A DNA stretch of 33,736 nucleotides, taken from Pelolinea sp. (GTDB lineage Bacteria; Chloroflexota; Anaerolineae; Anaerolineales; Anaerolineaceae). Below are positions 20,393 to 31,498 of the stretch, one piece after another; positions within the stretch are counted from its first letter, which is position 1, and each line of letters opens with the position of its first letter. A program made the translations under genes and the position numbers. The DNA is taken from the NCBI GenBank assembly GCA_030692365.1, contig JAUYCC010000018.1, positions 1 through 33,736 of the forward strand, written 5' to 3'. Under the pieces are notes generated by a model that saw nothing but the letters and a program-made list of their open reading frames with translations, did no database searches and was not told the DNA's origin.

Positions 20393-22828
20393 TTATTTTT
20401 TGGTGAATACAAGTTTGGCATCTGCTTCGTTCAATTCCACCACCACCTTGTCACCTTCCTTAAAATCTCCTGAGAGCAGGCTGATAGACAAGGGACTTTC
20501 CACATATTTCTGAAGCGTCCGTTTCAACGGGCGGGCGCCAAAGGACGGATCAAACCCTTCCTTCGCCAACCATTCCCTGGCTTTTTTGGTTAATTCCACT
20601 TTCAACCCATGCTCTGCCAGGCGCTGGCGGATCTCATCCATTTGGAGGTCAACAATCTCATACATCTGTTCGAGGGTGAGAGGCGAGAAAATGATTACCT
20701 CGTCTATGCGGTTGAGGAATTCTGGTCTGAAGGTATCTTTCAGCGCTTTCTCAATTTTCTGGTTGGCTTCTTTGTCTTCGGTTGTACCTTCATGCTGCAG
20801 GAAGCCCAATGTTCCACCGCGGCGTATGAATTCGGTGCCCAGGTTACTGGTCATGATCAGCACTGTGTTGCGGAAATCAACTACCCTCCCCTGACCATCG
20901 GTAAGGCGACCGTCATCCAGAATTTGCAGCAGCGAATTCCAGACCTCCGGATGGGCTTTTTCAATCTCATCAAATAGGATCACGCGGTAAGGGCGGCGGC
21001 GTACGGCTTCGGTAAGCTGGCCGCCTTCTTCATAGCCCACATATCCGGGGGGTGCGCCGAACAGGCGTGAAGCGGTATGTTGTTCGTGAAATTCGCTCAT
21101 ATCCAACCGCACCAGCGCATCCTCGTCATCAAACAGAAATCTGGCTAATGCTTTGGCTAACTCGGTTTTACCTACGCCTGACGGGCCGATGAAAATAAAC
21201 GAGCCAATTGGCCGGCGCGGATCTTTAAGCCCTGAGCGTGCCCGGCGGATTGCATCAGCCACAGCTATAATGGCTTCATCCTGGCCGATGATGCGCTCAT
21301 GCAGGTTTTCTTCCATTTTAAGCAACCGATCCGCTTCCGATTGCATCATTTGATTCATGGGAATACCTGTCCATTGTGATACGACCTGGGCAATATCTTC
21401 TTCATCAACAACTTCATCGAGTTTGTGTTCGGATTCCCACGCGTCTCTCTTTTGAGTAAATTCGGATTCAAGGCGCAGCCGCTCGGCTTTCTTGCGGGCA
21501 GCGCGCTCATAATCTCGTTCGATGCCGGCTTGTTCTTCTTCAGCCATATGGCGGTCAATTTCACTTTTCATTGCCTTTAGATCCGCAGGCATTGAATAAA
21601 GCGCTACGCGCAATTTTGCCGCGGCTTCATCCATCAGGTCGATAGCTTTGTCAGGTAAAAATCGATCTGTGACGTATCTTGCAGAAAGCTTGGCAGCTGC
21701 GATAAGCGCTTTGTCAGTGAAATGGACTTTGTGGTGCGCTTCATAACGGTCGCGCAATCCTTGCAACATTTGAATGGTCTCATCAACTGAAGGTTCATCC
21801 ACGAAAACCGGCGAGAACCTTCGCTCCAGTGCGGCGTCTTTTTCAATATATTTTTGATATTCATTAAGAGTGGTCGCACCGATGCACTGCAGTTCACCTC
21901 GGGAGAGAGCCGGTTTAAGTAAATTGGATGCGTCCATGGCGCCCTGTGCCGCGCCAGCCCCCACCACAGTATGCAGCTCATCAATGAACAGGATGATCTC
22001 GCCGCTGGATTTCTGTACTTCTTCGATGGCCGATTTCAGACGTTCTTCAAACTCACCTCTGAATTTTGAACCAGCGATCATTGCGCCTAGGTCAAGAGAG
22101 ATGACCTTTCGCCCCATCAGAATTTCAGGGACATCGTTATTGGCGATCTTTTGGGCCAGTCCTTCCACGATGGCTGTTTTACCTACACCCGCGTCGCCGA
22201 TCAGAACCGGGTTATTTTTGGTTCTGCGGGAAAGAACCTGGATGACACGCAGGATCTCCTCATCCCGCCCGATGACGGGGTCCAGTTTGGATTCATGCGC
22301 TTGCTGGGTAAGGTCGCGCGAGAATTTTTCAAGCGTCTTGTAGCGGGAATCGGGTTTGCGGTTGGTGACATTCTTACCGCCTCTGATTTGCATGATAGCT
22401 TCAAGCACGCGCTTTCGGTCAATGCCGCTTTCCTGAAGCAGGCGGGACGCGGGCGTGTTTCGTTCACCGAGGATGGCCAGAAATATATGTTCTGTTGAAA
22501 TGAACTCATCCTTTATTTTAGACGCCTCATCATTGGCCAGTTCCATAATTCGTTTCACACGCGGAGTGATAAAGATTTGGCCAGCGCCGCCGCCAAAGAT
22601 GCTTGCTTTGGGGCTGCTCTTCAGAATATCATCCAGTTTATTGATGATAGTGTCACGTTCCACTGCAAGAAGATCAAAGATTTGCGTGACCATGCCTTCC
22701 TGCTGCTCGATCAGAGCGAGAAGGATATGTTCGGTATCGATCTGGTTGTGACTATAGCGCTGAATGATTTCAGCGGCTCTCTGCGCCGCTTCCTGGGCGC
22801 GTTCGGTAAATCGGTCAAATCGCATCAT
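20393..22828 (-). CDS. clpC: ClpC-type AAA+ unfoldase
   Basis: 811 residues: a double Clp N-domain (1-150), AAA+ domain 1 with Walker A G-D-A-G-V-G-K-T at 211-218 and Walker B I-L-F-I-D-E, a short middle region (about 400-470) with coiled coil, and AAA+ domain 2 with G-P-S-G-V-G-K-T near 550 and a C-terminal D2-small domain. The short middle region and total length fit ClpC rather than ClpB (about 860). T-L-G-F-L in domain 2 resembles the L/I/V-G-F/L loop that docks onto ClpP, which ClpB lacks. It would unfold proteins for ClpP; no clpP is in the window. Start at the ATG-ATG pair is uncertain by one codon. A possible extended -10 (TGATAAAAT, 22862-22854) lies upstream; no CIRCE element is seen. 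Confidence 0.92.
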   Translation of the reverse strand: MMRFDRFTERAQEAAQRAAEIIQRYSHNQIDTEHILLALIEQQEGMVTQIFDLLAVERDTIINKLDDILKSSPKASIFGGGAGQIFITPRVKRIMELANDEASKIKDEFISTEHIFLAILGERNTPASRLLQESGIDRKRVLEAIMQIRGGKNVTNRKPDSRYKTLEKFSRDLTQQAHESKLDPVIGRDEEILRVIQVLSRRTKNNPVLIGDAGVGKTAIVEGLAQKIANNDVPEILMGRKVISLDLGAMIAGSKFRGEFEERLKSAIEEVQKSSGEIILFIDELHTVVGAGAAQGAMDASNLLKPALSRGELQCIGATTLNEYQKYIEKDAALERRFSPVFVDEPSVDETIQMLQGLRDRYEAHHKVHFTDKALIAAAKLSARYVTDRFLPDKAIDLMDEAAAKLRVALYSMPADLKAMKSEIDRHMAEEEQAGIERDYERAARKKAERLRLESEFTQKRDAWESEHKLDEVVDEEDIAQVVSQWTGIPMNQMMQSEADRLLKMEENLHERIIGQDEAIIAVADAIRRARSGLKDPRRPIGSFIFIGPSGVGKTELAKALARFLFDDEDALVRLDMSEFHEQHTASRLFGAPPGYVGYEEGGQLTEAVRRRPYRVILFDEIEKAHPEVWNSLLQILDDGRLTDGQGRVVDFRNTVLIMTSNLGTEFIRRGGTLGFLQHEGTTEDKEANQKIEKALKDTFRPEFLNRIDEVIIFSPLTLEQMYEIVDLQMDEIRQRLAEHGLKVELTKKAREWLAKEGFDPSFGARPLKRTLQKYVESPLSISLLSGDFKEGDKVVVELNEADAKLVFTKK

Positions 22829-22945
22829 GATAGTTTTTCCAGTTGTTTTATTGATTTTATCATCCGCGGTTTATTAATTGATTAGCAGCATATTAATTTA
22901 TTGTAAAAAATCTGTTTGAAATGAGTATCAATTACACTACATATG

Positions 22946-25900
22946 CTAATCCGCGTTAAATACCATGACCACGTTCATGGATTCGTCGCTAACCCACAAA
23001 TTTCCTTGCGTGTCAAAATCAAGCCCGTATGGCCTGCTGATCAGGTCTGATGAGATGGAAAGGTCCTGCCAGCCTTGAATGAAATCACCTGTCAGGCTGA
23101 ATTCAAGAATGCGCCCTCCTTCAGGATCAGAAACAACAATAGTACCTTTGGGGCTGAAAGTGAGGAAGGGTTTGTTATCAAGGCTTTGGCCGTACCAGGC
23201 ATCCACCTCAAATTCGCCAATTTGAGTGTAAATCAATCCACTATTGTCTGGGCTAAAGAACTGCACCCTTCTGTTCCAGGTGTCTGCCACAGCGACCACT
23301 CCGGTATCAGATACATCGATACCCACGGGTTCGTCAAACTGCCCGGCTTCGAGGCCTGCTCCGCCGAACTGGGTGATGTAATTTAAATCCTTGTCGTATA
23401 CCACCACACGTTTGTTACCGGTATCCGTTATATACACATTACCATCCGGACCAACCGCGATCCCTCTTGGTCCCCAGAGGGTATCCGGGCTGGTACCTTG
23501 GGCGAATACGCCCAGGGCTTTGACGAACTGGCCATCAGCCGTGAATTTCTGGATACGGTGATTGAAGGTATCCACGACATAAACAGAACCATCTTTTCCG
23601 ACAGCAACATCCCAGGGTTGATTTAGGGTGCCGCCGGGTGCTTCGCCTTCCAAAATATTGGCATAAACACCCCAGACATTCAATAATTCACCTGTCTGTG
23701 AGAATTGCTGGATGCGGTTGTTATTCGTATCTGCTACAAAGATTGTCGCATCTGGGGCGATATGGATGCCCCTCGGTTCGTTTAGATCACCTGCAGCTGA
23801 TCCGCCCTTGCTTATGAAATAATCCGGCTGCCTCGAAATCATTTTGTCAGCATATGGATCAGTGCTTGTCACAGTTTCGAGAGAGGCGCCGGAATTAAGC
23901 TGCCACATCTGGGCAGCGATATCCTTGCGCACATAAAAACGCATTCGCTCACTTGGTAACCAGTTTTCCAATGTAAGGAATTGATTATCTGTGACTTGGG
24001 CATACAGTGTGTAATCCCGATTGAGCCAGATATTCAATAAAGCCTGACGTATATCCGGATTGACAAGCGCGCTTTTTACACGGTCGAAGGTGAGATTCCA
24101 GTAATCCTGCATCGGCCACCACAGGCGCATGTATTCAAAGGCGTAATAATTGTCGCGCACGATGGCGTCAATTTTTGCGTATTTATCCGCGCCGGCGATA
24201 ATAAGCGGCGCGTCTTCAAGCGCGCGGGTGGGGTTCTCCAGATATACGATCTTGTTGGGATAATTTCTTAAATACCACCAGTAAGGATAAAGCCCGTGAT
24301 TGTCATAAGCCACCTTTATATCCAAACCTTTGGTCGTCCTTCTGGAGATTTCCTCAATTTGCTTTAAAACGATTTTCGGTCCATCAGCGGCATGCGCATA
24401 GACAAGAAATTCATAAGGATAGTCATAATTGATAAAGGATGCCCGGTATGCGGCACGACCTGTAAGAATACTTAGCAGAAGAAATAGGGCAAGCATGGCG
24501 CACGAAAATACCTTCACAAAGCTGATAGGTTTATATTCCTTAAAAAGGAAATATCCTAAAACTGCTTCCAAAATAATCAGGAAAATAAAATGATTGGTAT
24601 CCTGCAATTGAGCCTGGGTCTTGCCCTGTAAGGGGGCATGGTTTCCCCATAATTGGGCAACCATTAGAGTCGCTATAATAATGAATGAGACCATACCTGC
24701 AAATCTCAAAATTCGCCTCGCTTTGTCTTTTTCCAGAGAAAGGTAATTTTGCAAGGTTTTTTCAAATGACCAGCCTGCAGTCAAGAGCATAGGAAAAGCA
24801 ATGTGGACAGTCAGCCAGGGCATTTTCTCGCCAGCCAACGTGTAAGCAATCAGGCTGGTGATAGTCCAGAAAATGAATATAGCGGGAATAGGTAAAATTG
24901 GTTGAGCGACGAATTCAGAGGATAATGAATTATCTTCCAGCGACTTATCCACTGCTTTACCCCAGAAAGAACGCTGCTTGAAACCCAGATAAAAGGCTAA
25001 TATTGTCCCAAACGCCCCCAGAAATTCATAGATAGGAATAAGGATGAACGCGAAATAATAGGACGGTTGGCCGCCGCGGCCAACATCCTGTTGGGATAAC
25101 CAGTGGCCGAGTGAACCGATCATACCGGTTAATATGCCAACGGTATTAGTGAAAAAAGTTGAATACAGCGTGATGTAAATGCCAAAAAACACTAGAGCGT
25201 ATTTCCACCAATTTTTTTCATCCCAGATGGTGCCAAGAATGACTGATAAACCAAAAAAATACGCGATATAGATGTAGTCAATCAGGATGGGAAAGGGTTC
25301 GTTATATGCGATTGGGTTTTGGCCAGCGAAGATGACTAAAAAAGGCACCAATAAGGGCAACACAAAAGTCCCTGTCAAAATCAAAACCGAAAATGCCCTG
25401 GAATCTTTTAAAGAATCCCAATTCAATCCCGGCTTGATATAGATGAGAAATCCCATAGAGAACATTAAGGGAAGAAGAATTGGAAAGGTTATTTTAATAA
25501 GAGTGACCGCTAATTCGAGCAACGCACTGAAATCGTAAGTGAGGTCAGTGTTAACCAGGGTTAGCGCAACCTGCCCGCTTTGAATTTGCTGCCCGGCGTG
25601 TTTGACGAAGAAAACTGAAACAGCGACGCTAACCGCGATCACGCCAATGAATAACAAGTTTGTCAGAATAAATTTCTGACGCTGTTTGCCTTCCCATTTT
25701 GCCTTGAAAATATCCATAACAGCCAGGATGAAAACAAAGGCTAGCAATTGAGCGGTAAATATATATGCGGTTTCTTTGGTAGAGAAATTTAGGCTTAGAA
25801 AAATGGTAAGCAAATATAAGTATTTGGTGAATCCTGTTTCAAAATACCTTAATAGCACATAAAAGGTCGCAACACCCCAGAAAGCGCAGATGGCATCATT

Positions 25901-26323
25901 GCGCGCATAACGGCCGTAGAAAAGCATAAATGGTGAGATCATGAAAAACAATCCTGCGGCAAGCGCGCCATATTTTCCAAGATACCGTTTGTAGAAAGTC
26001 AGAATAAAAGCAACTGTGGCGATGCTGATGAGCGCGTGGGGCAGGCGGGAGGTGAAATCATTATCGCCAAAAAGGAAATAAGAAAGCGCCATCAAGTGAA
26101 ACTGAAAGGGACCATGGGTAACAGGATCATGGCGGTACCCTCTGCCGGAGTACAGATCAAAGGCGGGGATAACATGATTCACTTCATCATGGCTCATCAC
26201 CCGAATGCCCAGGTTGGTCAGGCGGGAAAGGATGGTCAGAATTATGATGAGAACAACCAGAATCTGGTAAAGGCTGATCTTTTTTACGTAATCACTCAGT
26301 GGTTTTTCAAGGTCAATGCGCAT
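22946..26323 (-). CDS. Agl23/PMT-type membrane glycosyltransferase fused to an NHL beta-propeller
   Basis: 1125 residues. The first 630 or so contain about a dozen membrane segments of the GT-C/PMT_2 type, with the early acidic motif S-H-D-E-V-N-H (about 41-47) and H-D-P-V-T-H-G-P after it, as in the TIGR03663 (Agl23) group. A region of about 200 soluble residues follows. The last 300 residues hold six NHL-like repeats of the form P-x-G-I-x-V-x-x-D-G-x-V-Y-V-x-D-T-x-N-x-R-I-Q-x-F, enough for a six-bladed propeller, predicted outside the membrane. It likely transfers sugar from a polyprenyl-linked donor to protein or lipid, with the propeller as recognition module. AAGGAAAAG precedes the ATG. 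Confidence 0.88.
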   Translation of the reverse strand: MRIDLEKPLSDYVKKISLYQILVVLIIILTILSRLTNLGIRVMSHDEVNHVIPAFDLYSGRGYRHDPVTHGPFQFHLMALSYFLFGDNDFTSRLPHALISIATVAFILTFYKRYLGKYGALAAGLFFMISPFMLFYGRYARNDAICAFWGVATFYVLLRYFETGFTKYLYLLTIFLSLNFSTKETAYIFTAQLLAFVFILAVMDIFKAKWEGKQRQKFILTNLLFIGVIAVSVAVSVFFVKHAGQQIQSGQVALTLVNTDLTYDFSALLELAVTLIKITFPILLPLMFSMGFLIYIKPGLNWDSLKDSRAFSVLILTGTFVLPLLVPFLVIFAGQNPIAYNEPFPILIDYIYIAYFFGLSVILGTIWDEKNWWKYALVFFGIYITLYSTFFTNTVGILTGMIGSLGHWLSQQDVGRGGQPSYYFAFILIPIYEFLGAFGTILAFYLGFKQRSFWGKAVDKSLEDNSLSSEFVAQPILPIPAIFIFWTITSLIAYTLAGEKMPWLTVHIAFPMLLTAGWSFEKTLQNYLSLEKDKARRILRFAGMVSFIIIATLMVAQLWGNHAPLQGKTQAQLQDTNHFIFLIILEAVLGYFLFKEYKPISFVKVFSCAMLALFLLLSILTGRAAYRASFINYDYPYEFLVYAHAADGPKIVLKQIEEISRRTTKGLDIKVAYDNHGLYPYWWYLRNYPNKIVYLENPTRALEDAPLIIAGADKYAKIDAIVRDNYYAFEYMRLWWPMQDYWNLTFDRVKSALVNPDIRQALLNIWLNRDYTLYAQVTDNQFLTLENWLPSERMRFYVRKDIAAQMWQLNSGASLETVTSTDPYADKMISRQPDYFISKGGSAAGDLNEPRGIHIAPDATIFVADTNNNRIQQFSQTGELLNVWGVYANILEGEAPGGTLNQPWDVAVGKDGSVYVVDTFNHRIQKFTADGQFVKALGVFAQGTSPDTLWGPRGIAVGPDGNVYITDTGNKRVVVYDKDLNYITQFGGAGLEAGQFDEPVGIDVSDTGVVAVADTWNRRVQFFSPDNSGLIYTQIGEFEVDAWYGQSLDNKPFLTFSPKGTIVVSDPEGGRILEFSLTGDFIQGWQDLSISSDLISRPYGLDFDTQGNLWVSDESMNVVMVFNAD

Positions 26324-26452
26324 TCTTTTCCTTATAAATAAGTTGCACTCATAAAAGTGATGGTAAAATTTGGCTCTGTTTATTGAATGTAATTATTTTA
26401 GCAGGGGTTTGATTTTTGATGAAATCCAACTTAATTAATAAACTAAATAATC

Positions 26453-26481
26453 TTGACCAATATTGGCTTGATTGTTACAAT
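26453..26481 (+). promoter_or_regulatory. Promoter of rpoB
   Basis: TTGACC (26453-26458), 17 nt, TACAAT (26476-26481); expected start near 26488, leader about 54 nt with AGGAGA at 26531-26536. The rest of the 218-nt gap after the Agl23 gene shows nothing further that I can support. Confidence 0.8.
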
Positions 26482-26541
26482 AACTGTTTGCCAAATGCAC
26501 GAATTAATTAATCGAGTACGATAGAAATTCAGGAGATTTAA

Positions 26542-29500
26542 ATGAACTCTGAAATGCCGGTGAAATCATACGCGCAGATTAAATCTGTTTTAGAAATTCC
26601 CAATTTAATAGAAATCCAGAAAAAATCATTTCAAAGGTTGAAAAAAGAAATTCTTCCCGACCTTTTTACAGAGATTTCACCCATAGAATCTTACAACAAA
26701 GGAATCAAGTTATATTTCCCCAGCACTATATCCGAGGTAAAAGATTTCGATTTAAAGTATTGGTTTGATAAACCCAAGTATTCTATAGAAGAGTGTGTTG
26801 AGCGCGACCTGACCTATTCCTCACCGCTTTATGTTTCCGTTTTGTTAGCCGGTCCCGAAATCCCCGAACCCATCAAACAGGATATCTTCATGGGCGATTT
26901 CCCTGAAATGACCGAAAACGGGACGTTCATTATCAATGGCACTGAGCGCGTAGTAGTATCACAGCTTATCCGTTCACCTGGAGTGTATTTTGACGAAGAG
27001 GTGAACCGTGCAACCGGCAAAAAACTAGCGAAGGCCAAACTAATCCCTGACCGCGGCGCTTGGATGGAATTTGAAACCAGGAAGAATGATCACCTGATTT
27101 TAAAATTCAACCGCAAGCGTTCTATTCCTATTACTGTTTTTATGCGTGCATTAGCGAGTCTGGATGATGGTTATGCTGACGCTCCTTTGAAGACAGGTAC
27201 AGATGAAGAACTGATTGAACTCTTCCGGGATATTGATAAAGATCCGGATCGCCTGTTTATTCTGAATACCATGCGGCAGGAACCGGAATGGAATCTCTCT
27301 TCAGGGATTACCATCGCTGAAGCAGCTTTGCTTGAATTCTTCAAGAAGATGCGCCCGGGCGACCCCGCGACTCTGGAAAACGCACGCGAGTTCTTGCAAG
27401 AGCAGGTATTTGACCAGCGCCATTATGACCTGAGAAAAGTTGGTCGTTATAAACTGAACCAGAAATTCGATCTCACAGCCAAAGTGCCGGTGGACCATCG
27501 TACATTAACTAAATGGGATATTGTCCACCTTGTCCGTCGCATGATCATGATCAACAACGAGATGGAAGAAAAAGATGATATTGACCACCTTGGCAACCGT
27601 AGAATAAAAACTGTCGGTGAGTTGATCCAGAATAAACTGCGCATCGGCATGCGCCGCATGGAACGCGTGATTAAGGAACGTATGTCCATCCGCGACCAGG
27701 ATCAAGTCTCTCCAATTTCATTGATTAATATCCGTCCTTTAGTCGCTTCATTGAGAGAATTCTTTGGTTCTTCACAGCTTTCCCAATTCATGGACCAGAC
27801 CAACCCTTTGGCTGAGCTGCGCCATAAACGCACACTTTCCGCACTCGGTCCTGGTGGTTTGCGCCGTGATCGCGCGGGTTTTGATGTACGCGATGTGCAT
27901 AACTCTCACTACGGCCGTATCTGCCCAATTGAGACACCTGAAGGTCCGAACATCGGTTTGATCGGTCGCCTGGCGTCATTTGCCAAAGTAAACGATTATG
28001 GTTTTCTGGAAACACCCTACCGTAAGGTTTACAGGCAGTTACCGGCTGATGATGAACGATTGATCAGCAAGGCTTTGCGTGAAACCTTGGTTACTTCATC
28101 CGGAACTGAAATCGCAAAAGAAGGCGAGCGTATAACAGCCGAAATATTTAAAGAAATAAAGAAACTACGCAAGGAAAAAGAATTCATCGCGGTTGTTCCT
28201 TTTATTACCGAAGAAGTTGAATTCCTTTCAGCGGACGCGGAAGATAAGTTCAATATCGCCCAGGCCAATACGCCAGTGAATGAGAACGACGAATTTGAAA
28301 CTAACCGCATTTCATCGCGTTTCCACTCCGATTTCATCATGAGCACTGCGGACAGGATTGACTACATGGATGTAGCGCCGCATCAAATTGTGGGCATCAG
28401 CGCATCCTTGATCCCTTTCCTTGAGCATGATGACGCCAACCGCGCGTTGATGGGTTCGAATATGCAGGCGCAGGCGGTTCCTTTGATTTCGCCTGAATTG
28501 CCGATAGTATCAACCGGTATGGAATCTTACGCCGCGAAGGACTCGGGGCAGGTGGTAGCTGCGGATGAAGACGGTGAAGTGCTTTCCGTTACTGGCAAGC
28601 AGATCACGGTCAGAACCGAAAACGGCATTAAGACCTATAAACTCAGAAAATACCAGCGCTCGAACCAGAGCACCTGTATTGACCAGCGCCCCACGGTTAC
28701 CAAAGGTCAAAGAGTTCATAAAGGGATGGTCATCGCTGATTCGTCCTCAACTGTAAATGGTGAACTTGCCATCGGCCAAAACGCAACCATCGCTTTCCTC
28801 TCGTGGGAAGGCGGGAACTTTGAAGACGCGATTTTGATTTCTGAGCGGTTGGTCCAGAAGGACCACTTCACCTCAATTCACATTGAAAAATATGAACTCG
28901 AAGCTCGCGATACCAAACTTGGCCCGGAAGAGATCACTCGTGATATCCCTAATGTCGGCGAAGAAGCCATCAAGGATTTGGATGAATATGGCATTATCCG
29001 CATTGGCGCTGAGGTCAACCCCAATGATATTTTGGTAGGCAAGATCACTCCCAAAGGCGAGAAAGAACTAACCCCGGAAGAGCGTTTACTGCGGGCTATT
29101 TTTGGCGAAAAATCACGCGATGTGAAAGATACCTCCCTGCGCATGCCGCATGGCGACAGAGGCAAGGTAGTGGATGTCAAGGTTTTCACACGCGAAGAAA
29201 ACACTGACCTGTCGGCCGGTGTTGAAAAAATGGTACGCGTGTCGGTTGCGCAACTTCGCAAGTTGACCGAAGGCGACAAGATGGCCGGACGCCATGGCAA
29301 CAAGGGCGTTGTCTCGCGCGTGGTGCCGGTTGAAGATATGCCGATACTTGAAGACGGCACACCGATTGATATTATCCTGAATCCGTTGGGCGTTCCTGGC
29401 CGTATGAATATCGGCCAAATGCTTGAGACTCACCTGGGTTGGGCTGCATCACGCTTGGGCTTCAGGGCAGTAACCCCTGTGTTCGATGGCGCTGATGAAA

Positions 29501-30465
29501 ATGAAATTGAAGCTGAGTTGGGGCGCGCATGGCTGATCGATGAGGCCTGGAGTGAAATTGGTGAGCGAGCCTGGGCATGGCTTAAAGACCAGGAATTTGA
29601 CCCCGAGATGATTCGGGATGACGAAGAAGTACGCCTACTCTATCTGGAGAGTTGGCTGGGCGAAAAAGGTTATGACGTCCTCCGGTTTAATTCCGACCGT
29701 AATTACACACGTCGGTCAACATTGACGGAATGGCTGAGAGAAAGAGGATTCGACCCGGATGAAATCTTGGCCTTTGAAAGCATGGGTGGTAAAAAAGCGG
29801 ATTCGCTCGCTCGTGATGAAAAAGCGGTCCTTGCCTGCTTAAGGATCTGGATGGAAAAGCATGGTCACAAAATTACCACTGTGAAAGACGAGAACGTCCG
29901 GATGAAGGCCGATGAATTCATGGCGGAAGAACAGATTCCAATGCCCATTCTTGGTAAAATGACCCTTCGTGATGGCAAGACTGGTATGGCCTTTGACCAG
30001 CCTGTCGCTGTTGGGGTTATGACCATTCTTAAACTTCATCACCTGGTTGAAGATAAAGTACATGCTCGTTCCACAGGCCCTTATAGTCTGGTCACCCAGC
30101 AACCTTTGGGCGGCAAGGCTCAATTTGGCGGCCAGCGCTTTGGCGAAATGGAAGTATGGGCGCTTGAAGCTTATGGTGCAGCATATACATTGCAGGAAAT
30201 GCTGACCGTAAAATCTGATGATGTGCAGGGTAGAGTATCTGCTTATGAAGCTATTGTAAAAGGTGAAGCAATCGAAGAACCCAGCCTGCCTGCCTCATTC
30301 AGGGTTTTAGTGAAAGAATTGCAGAGTCTTGGCCTGTCTGTGGAAGCCGAGATGGAAAGTGGTGATGTGATTAAATTTGGCAAAGACGAAGCCAAGATTA
30401 AACCACCCAAATTGGAAACAGGTTTGTTGGGGCTTGGGAAAAATATAGATAATCTCTTCAACTAA
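26542..30465 (+). CDS. rpoB: RNA polymerase beta subunit with a repeat-built insertion
   Basis: 1307 residues. Core motifs are intact: the rifampicin region [15 protein letters not shown] with D, H and S at the resistance positions (predicted sensitive), [26 protein letters not shown], and the C-terminal [20 protein letters not shown]. Between P-V-F-D-G-A and D-G-K-T-G there are about 165 residues where short forms have about 30. This insertion carries four W-L/M-x-x-x-G-F/Y/H motifs with Trp at 1013, 1038, 1064 and 1103. rpoC does not follow; the next gene is rpsL with its own promoter. rplJ/rplL are also not upstream. Confidence 0.97.
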   Translation: MNSEMPVKSYAQIKSVLEIPNLIEIQKKSFQRLKKEILPDLFTEISPIESYNKGIKLYFPSTISEVKDFDLKYWFDKPKYSIEECVERDLTYSSPLYVSVLLAGPEIPEPIKQDIFMGDFPEMTENGTFIINGTERVVVSQLIRSPGVYFDEEVNRATGKKLAKAKLIPDRGAWMEFETRKNDHLILKFNRKRSIPITVFMRALASLDDGYADAPLKTGTDEELIELFRDIDKDPDRLFILNTMRQEPEWNLSSGITIAEAALLEFFKKMRPGDPATLENAREFLQEQVFDQRHYDLRKVGRYKLNQKFDLTAKVPVDHRTLTKWDIVHLVRRMIMINNEMEEKDDIDHLGNRRIKTVGELIQNKLRIGMRRMERVIKERMSIRDQDQVSPISLINIRPLVASLREFFGSSQLSQFMDQTNPLAELRHKRTLSALGPGGLRRDRAGFDVRDVHNSHYGRICPIETPEGPNIGLIGRLASFAKVNDYGFLETPYRKVYRQLPADDERLISKALRETLVTSSGTEIAKEGERITAEIFKEIKKLRKEKEFIAVVPFITEEVEFLSADAEDKFNIAQANTPVNENDEFETNRISSRFHSDFIMSTADRIDYMDVAPHQIVGISASLIPFLEHDDANRALMGSNMQAQAVPLISPELPIVSTGMESYAAKDSGQVVAADEDGEVLSVTGKQITVRTENGIKTYKLRKYQRSNQSTCIDQRPTVTKGQRVHKGMVIADSSSTVNGELAIGQNATIAFLSWEGGNFEDAILISERLVQKDHFTSIHIEKYELEARDTKLGPEEITRDIPNVGEEAIKDLDEYGIIRIGAEVNPNDILVGKITPKGEKELTPEERLLRAIFGEKSRDVKDTSLRMPHGDRGKVVDVKVFTREENTDLSAGVEKMVRVSVAQLRKLTEGDKMAGRHGNKGVVSRVVPVEDMPILEDGTPIDIILNPLGVPGRMNIGQMLETHLGWAASRLGFRAVTPVFDGADENEIEAELGRAWLIDEAWSEIGERAWAWLKDQEFDPEMIRDDEEVRLLYLESWLGEKGYDVLRFNSDRNYTRRSTLTEWLRERGFDPDEILAFESMGGKKADSLARDEKAVLACLRIWMEKHGHKITTVKDENVRMKADEFMAEEQIPMPILGKMTLRDGKTGMAFDQPVAVGVMTILKLHHLVEDKVHARSTGPYSLVTQQPLGGKAQFGGQRFGEMEVWALEAYGAAYTLQEMLTVKSDDVQGRVSAYEAIVKGEAIEEPSLPASFRVLVKELQSLGLSVEAEMESGDVIKFGKDEAKIKPPKLETGLLGLGKNIDNLFN

Positions 30466-30467
30466 TG

Positions 30468-30496
30468 TTGACGGTGAAAAATCTGTATGATATACT
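30468..30496 (+). promoter_or_regulatory. Promoter of the str operon
   Basis: TTGACG (30468-30473), 17 nt, TATACT (30491-30496), starting only three bases after the rpoB stop. It lets rpsL-rpsG-fusA-tuf be transcribed independently of rpoB. Confidence 0.85.
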
Positions 30497-30544
30497 CAAC
30501 CCCCGTGTCTGTAACAAGTAATTATTAAATTTGGAGGCTGAAAG

Positions 30545-30961
30545 GTGCCAACGATTAACCAACTGATTAAAAAAGGTCGTCAAGGTAAAAGAACAAAAAG
30601 CAAAGCGCCTGCGTTGCTTTATACATTTAATTCCAAAAAACAGCGAAGGGTTCGCCAGGCTAAAGGCGCTCCGCAGAAACGCGGCGTGTGCACCGTAGTC
30701 CGAACCATGACCCCCAAAAAACCGAATTCGGCTTTGCGGAAAATCGCCCGTGTAAGATTAACCAATCAGATCGAAGTCACCGCGTATATCCCCGGTGAAG
30801 GCCACCAATTGCAGGAGCACTCAGTGGTTATGGTGCGCGGCGGCCGTGTGAAAGACCTTCCGGGTGTCCGCTATCATATCGTTCGCGGTACTCTCGATTC
30901 GACCGGCGTGGCTGACAGAAATTCCAGCCGTTCAAAATATGGGTCAAAACGACCAAAATAG
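30545..30961 (+). CDS. rpsL: Ribosomal protein S12
   Basis: 138 residues with a GTG start preceded by GGAGG. It forms part of the 30S decoding centre. Conserved blocks: [24 protein letters not shown] (wild-type Lys at the streptomycin site), [17 protein letters not shown], and S-K-Y-G-S-K-R-P. Between residues about 24 and 43 there is an insertion of roughly 14 residues ([11 protein letters not shown]) compared with the 124-residue form. I believe a similar insertion occurs in other bacterial groups, including Chloroflexota. First gene of the str operon. Confidence 0.98.
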   Translation: MPTINQLIKKGRQGKRTKSKAPALLYTFNSKKQRRVRQAKGAPQKRGVCTVVRTMTPKKPNSALRKIARVRLTNQIEVTAYIPGEGHQLQEHSVVMVRGGRVKDLPGVRYHIVRGTLDSTGVADRNSSRSKYGSKRPK

Positions 30962-30991
30962 CAGTAAGTTAAGTAAATTACGGAGTAGTTA

Positions 30992-31459
30992 ATGCGAAGG
31001 ACAAAACCAGAAAAAAGAACCATCGAACCTGATGTTCGCTTCAATAACCTGAACATCCAGGTACTTATCCATCATGTTCTAAAGAAGGGTAAGAAAAGCA
31101 CCGCCACCCGCATCGTTTACGACGCAATGGATATCATTGAAGACAAACTTAAAAAGAATCCGGTCGAAGTCATGGAATTGGCTTTGAAAAACGTAGGCCC
31201 GGTTATGGAAGTCCGCCCGCGCAGAGTCGGCGGCGCGACCTACCAGGTGCCTATAGAAGTTGATCCGCGGCGCCGGTTAACCCTGGCTATTCGTTGGTTA
31301 ATGTCCGCAACCCGCAGCCGCAGTGGCAGATCGTTTGCAGAAAAACTCGCAGCAGAATTAATGGAAGCAGCCGAAAATCAGGGTTCTGCTATCCGGAAGA
31401 AAGAAGAAACTCACAAGATGGCGGAAGCCAATCGAGCCTTCTCACATTTCCGTTTTTAA
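30992..31459 (+). CDS. rpsG: Ribosomal protein S7
   Basis: 155 residues, the usual length. It binds the 3' domain of 16S rRNA and nucleates head assembly of the 30S subunit. Visible blocks are the basic N-terminus, F-N-N-L-N-I-Q (family: D..Y.S.LV), V-R-P-R-R-V-G-G-A-T-Y-Q-V-P-I-E-V at about 75-91, R-W-L, and the C-terminal K-K-E-E-T-H-K-M-A-E-A-N-R-A-F-S-H-F-R. The ATG lies 30 nt after the S12 stop with a GGAG site. Second gene of the str operon. Confidence 0.98.
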   Translation: MRRTKPEKRTIEPDVRFNNLNIQVLIHHVLKKGKKSTATRIVYDAMDIIEDKLKKNPVEVMELALKNVGPVMEVRPRRVGGATYQVPIEVDPRRRLTLAIRWLMSATRSRSGRSFAEKLAAELMEAAENQGSAIRKKEETHKMAEANRAFSHFRF

Positions 31460-31498
31460 TCGTCCTTTTACAAATCATTTAATTTATCAGGCATCGAT

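Noticed and set aside
20393-22828. Calling the AAA+ protein ClpB
   Set aside because: The middle domain is too short and a ClpP-type docking loop is present, so ClpC is the better call.
26542-30465. RpoB insertion as an intein
   Set aside because: It lacks intein start and end residues and splicing or homing motifs, and it lies in a variable segment, not a catalytic motif.
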